Origin: an uncultured Pseudorhodoferax sp.
GTDB taxonomy: Bacteria; Pseudomonadota; Gammaproteobacteria; Burkholderiales; Burkholderiaceae
Direction of reading: 5' to 3'
Assembly: GCA_913776795.1 (NCBI GenBank)
Contig: CAJYRH010000044.1
Coordinates: 1 to 17,028, forward strand
DNA: 17,028 bases
The position numbers and the translations under genes are program-made. Positions within the stretch are counted from its first letter, which is position 1; each line of letters begins with the position of its first letter. Shown here in pieces: positions 15,605 through 17,028 of this stretch. The notes beneath the pieces were generated by a model that saw only the letters and a program-made list of their open reading frames with translations, made no database searches and was not told the DNA's origin.

Positions 15605-15971
15605 GGTGCCCTGGACGCTGCCCATCCACCTCCCGCGAGGCGAGCAGGCGCCGCCGCCTGGTTGCGCGCCAGGACCGAGGCGCGTCTGCAACCGGCGCTG
15701 GACTGTCTGCGGGCCCGGCCTGGCCACGCCAGGCAGCTCGACACAGTGGCCAGCGCCGCCGCCACGTCGCGCACCGGCATGGCGGTGCACTTCAAGACCG
15801 TGGCGGGACTGCCACCGCGGGCCTGCCGGACGCAGCGGCGCATGCAGCAGAAGACGGCGCGCGCTGCGGCTGGGCGCGTCTGGTCGCGCGTGCGGCCATG
15901 CATTCGGGCAGACCTCCGGCCTGTCGCCAGCGCAGCACCGCCGGCCGAGCGCACACCAGGCGTCGGCCTGA
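15605..15971 (+). pseudogene. Decayed AraC-family transcriptional regulator, C-terminal relic with frameshift
   Basis: In the frame beginning after the stop at 15602-15604, the translation reads like the DNA-binding end of AraC regulators of the cupin_6 type: WLRARTEARLQPALDCLRAR, QLDTVASAAATSRTG, then MAVHFKTVAGLPPRACRTQRRMQ, which parallels the usual SRSAFAARF..VG.PP..YLTRWRMQ segment. After about 15855 similarity moves to another frame: ALRLGASGRACGHAFGQ and TSGLSPAQHRR, matching the end of the second helix-turn-helix region (TG.SP..YRR), and stops at 15971. The sensory domain and start are missing and the second helix-turn-helix is shortened. The intact gene would have been about 300 residues. 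It lies 81 bases before the Bug-type gene. The rest of the 15478-16052 gap (15478-15600) shows no gene. Confidence 0.65.
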
Positions 15972-16052
15972 ACGCCACGCCGCGAGGAAACCCTGAGGCG
16001 CCGCGTGCCCGCTCGCACGACCATGGCGACCCCATTCCGTTCCCATGCCACC

Positions 16053-17028
16053 ATGCCACGCACCACCGTCCCGCACCCCTCCCGCCGCCAACTGCTCGCG
16101 CTCGGCGCCGCCCTGCCCTGGGCAGCACATGCGCAGCCGGCCTGGCCCAGCAAGCCACTGCGCCTGGTCGTGCCGTTCGCGCCGGGCGGCAGCTCGGAGA
16201 TCGTGGCGCGCTCGGTCGCTGGCGAGATGGCCAGGACCATCGGCCAAAACGTCTTCGTCGACAACAAGCCCGGCGCGGCCGGCAACATCGCGATGCAGGA
16301 AGTCGCCGCGAGCGACGACGGCCACACGCTGATCCTGGGCCACATCGGCACGCTCGCCGTGAACCCCTACATCTTCAGCAAGCTGCCCTACGACGCCGAG
16401 CGCGACTTCGTGCCCGTCACGCTGCTGTCCAAGGTGCCCAGCCTGTACGTGGTGCACCCCGACCTGCCGGTCAAGGACTTGAAGGAGTTCGTCGCCTACG
16501 CCAAGAGCAAGCCCGGCCAGCTCAACTACGGCTCGGCCGGCAACGGCAGCGCCGGCCATCTGGCCTTCGAGTACCTCAAAATGGCCAGCGGCATGTTCGT
16601 GGTGCACGTGCCCTACCGCGGCACCGGCCCCATGCTGACCGACCTGATGTCGGGCCGGCTGCAGGCCGCTTCGGTCGGCGCACCGGCGCTGCTTCCTTTC
16701 ATCAAGGCGGGCCGGCTGCGCTGCATCGCCACCGGCACCGCCGAGCGGCTGCCGCAGCTGCCCGACGTGCCTACGGTTGCCGCGCAGGGCCACCCAGGCT
16801 TCGAGATGACGCAGTGGTACGGCCTGCTGGCGCCGGCCAAGTGGCCGAGGGCCAACGTGGCCAAGCTGGAGGCCGAGGCCATGCGCGCCGCCAAGGGCAG
16901 CATCGTGCGCGACAAACTCTCCGCCGACACCGCACTGGCCGTGGGCAGCAGCGCGGCGGAGTTCGGCGCGTTCATCAAGACCGAGCAGGCGCGCTGGAAG
17001 CCGGTGTTCGCAAGGGCGCAGATCAAGC
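16053..17028 (+). CDS. Bug/TctC-family tripartite tricarboxylate-type periplasmic binding protein (3' end outside window)
   Basis: Bug proteins are periplasmic receptors abundant in Burkholderiales; they bind carboxylates and related small molecules. The product begins with a signal sequence (SRRQLLALGAALPWAAHAQ, possibly Tat-like from the twin Arg) and the hallmark PSKPLRLVVPFAPGGSSEIV. VFVDNKPGAAGNIAMQEVA, KPGQLNYGSAGNGSAGHLA, VPYRGTGPMLTDLMSGRLQA and PDVPTVAAQGHPGFEMTQWY follow, all at expected spacing. About 325 residues are visible, so only the last few are cut off by the window. The start is uncertain: ATG 16053, an in-frame ATG 16023, or a GTG at 16005 that has GAGG six bases before it. 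No TctA/TctB membrane genes are visible here, as is common for orphan Bug genes. Confidence 0.92.
   Translation, partial: MPRTTVPHPSRRQLLALGAALPWAAHAQPAWPSKPLRLVVPFAPGGSSEIVARSVAGEMARTIGQNVFVDNKPGAAGNIAMQEVAASDDGHTLILGHIGTLAVNPYIFSKLPYDAERDFVPVTLLSKVPSLYVVHPDLPVKDLKEFVAYAKSKPGQLNYGSAGNGSAGHLAFEYLKMASGMFVVHVPYRGTGPMLTDLMSGRLQAASVGAPALLPFIKAGRLRCIATGTAERLPQLPDVPTVAAQGHPGFEMTQWYGLLAPAKWPRANVAKLEAEAMRAAKGSIVRDKLSADTALAVGSSAAEFGAFIKTEQARWKPVFARAQIK

Noticed and set aside
15510..15996. Two + strand open frames of 153 and 135 codons in the gap before the Bug gene
   Set aside because: As intact proteins they look non-coding (very rich in Arg, Pro, Ala, Ser); the meaningful similarity is to AraC, split across frames, so the region is annotated as a pseudogene instead.

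Overview
This GC-rich window (roughly two-thirds G+C by eye) reads as chromosome from a betaproteobacterium of the order Burkholderiales, most likely Comamonadaceae (Variovorax/Acidovorax-like). The basis is the lptD-surA-rsmA order, a fused MaeB malic enzyme, a DUF2061 membrane protein, a Bug/TctC periplasmic binding protein and intergenic GC-rich hairpin repeats. No rRNA, tRNA, CRISPR array, insertion sequence or phage gene was seen.

Left part (1-3948, + strand): the 3' part of lptD (LPS transport barrel), then surA (periplasmic chaperone for barrel proteins), then rsmA (16S rRNA dimethyltransferase). The genes overlap or nearly touch and form one envelope/ribosome operon. pdxA, often found between surA and rsmA elsewhere, is absent from this interval. 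A strong hairpin terminator whose T-tract is on the - strand overlaps the rsmA stop codon.

Middle-left (3996-5225, - strand): a secreted guanyl-specific ribonuclease of the RNase Sa type, followed 41 bases later by a barstar-family inhibitor. Together they form a ribonuclease/immunity pair. Downstream of barstar are an 11-bp inverted repeat and a short coding-like stretch, perhaps a gene remnant.

5226-7562 (- strand): maeB, the NADP-type malic enzyme with a C-terminal phosphotransacetylase-like domain. It is divergent from the next block across a 351-base intergenic region that holds a good FadR/FCD-type operator candidate (TTGTCCGACAA).

7914-15278 (+ strand): an apparent uptake-and-activation cassette. 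In order it has a GntR/FadR-type regulator with an FCD ligand domain, a branched-chain-amino-acid-type (LivK-like) binding protein, two LivH/LivM-type permeases, two LivG/LivF-type ATPases and an AMP-forming acyl-CoA ligase overlapping the last ATPase by four bases. The inferred logic is that a carboxylate is bound in the periplasm, imported and trapped as its CoA thioester, with the regulator sensing the ligand. Two copies of a structured GC-rich repeat sit in the only two long gaps inside the transporter genes. Both ATPases carry unusual motif residues.

Right end (15247-17028): a small DUF2061 membrane protein on the - strand overlaps the ligase 3' end. It is followed by a decayed AraC-family regulator (frameshifted, 5' end missing) and a Bug-family periplasmic binding protein cut by the window end.

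The window is mostly ordinary chromosome. The best candidates for a second look are the ribonuclease/barstar pair, the uptake-activation cassette with its operator and repeats, and the AraC relic.
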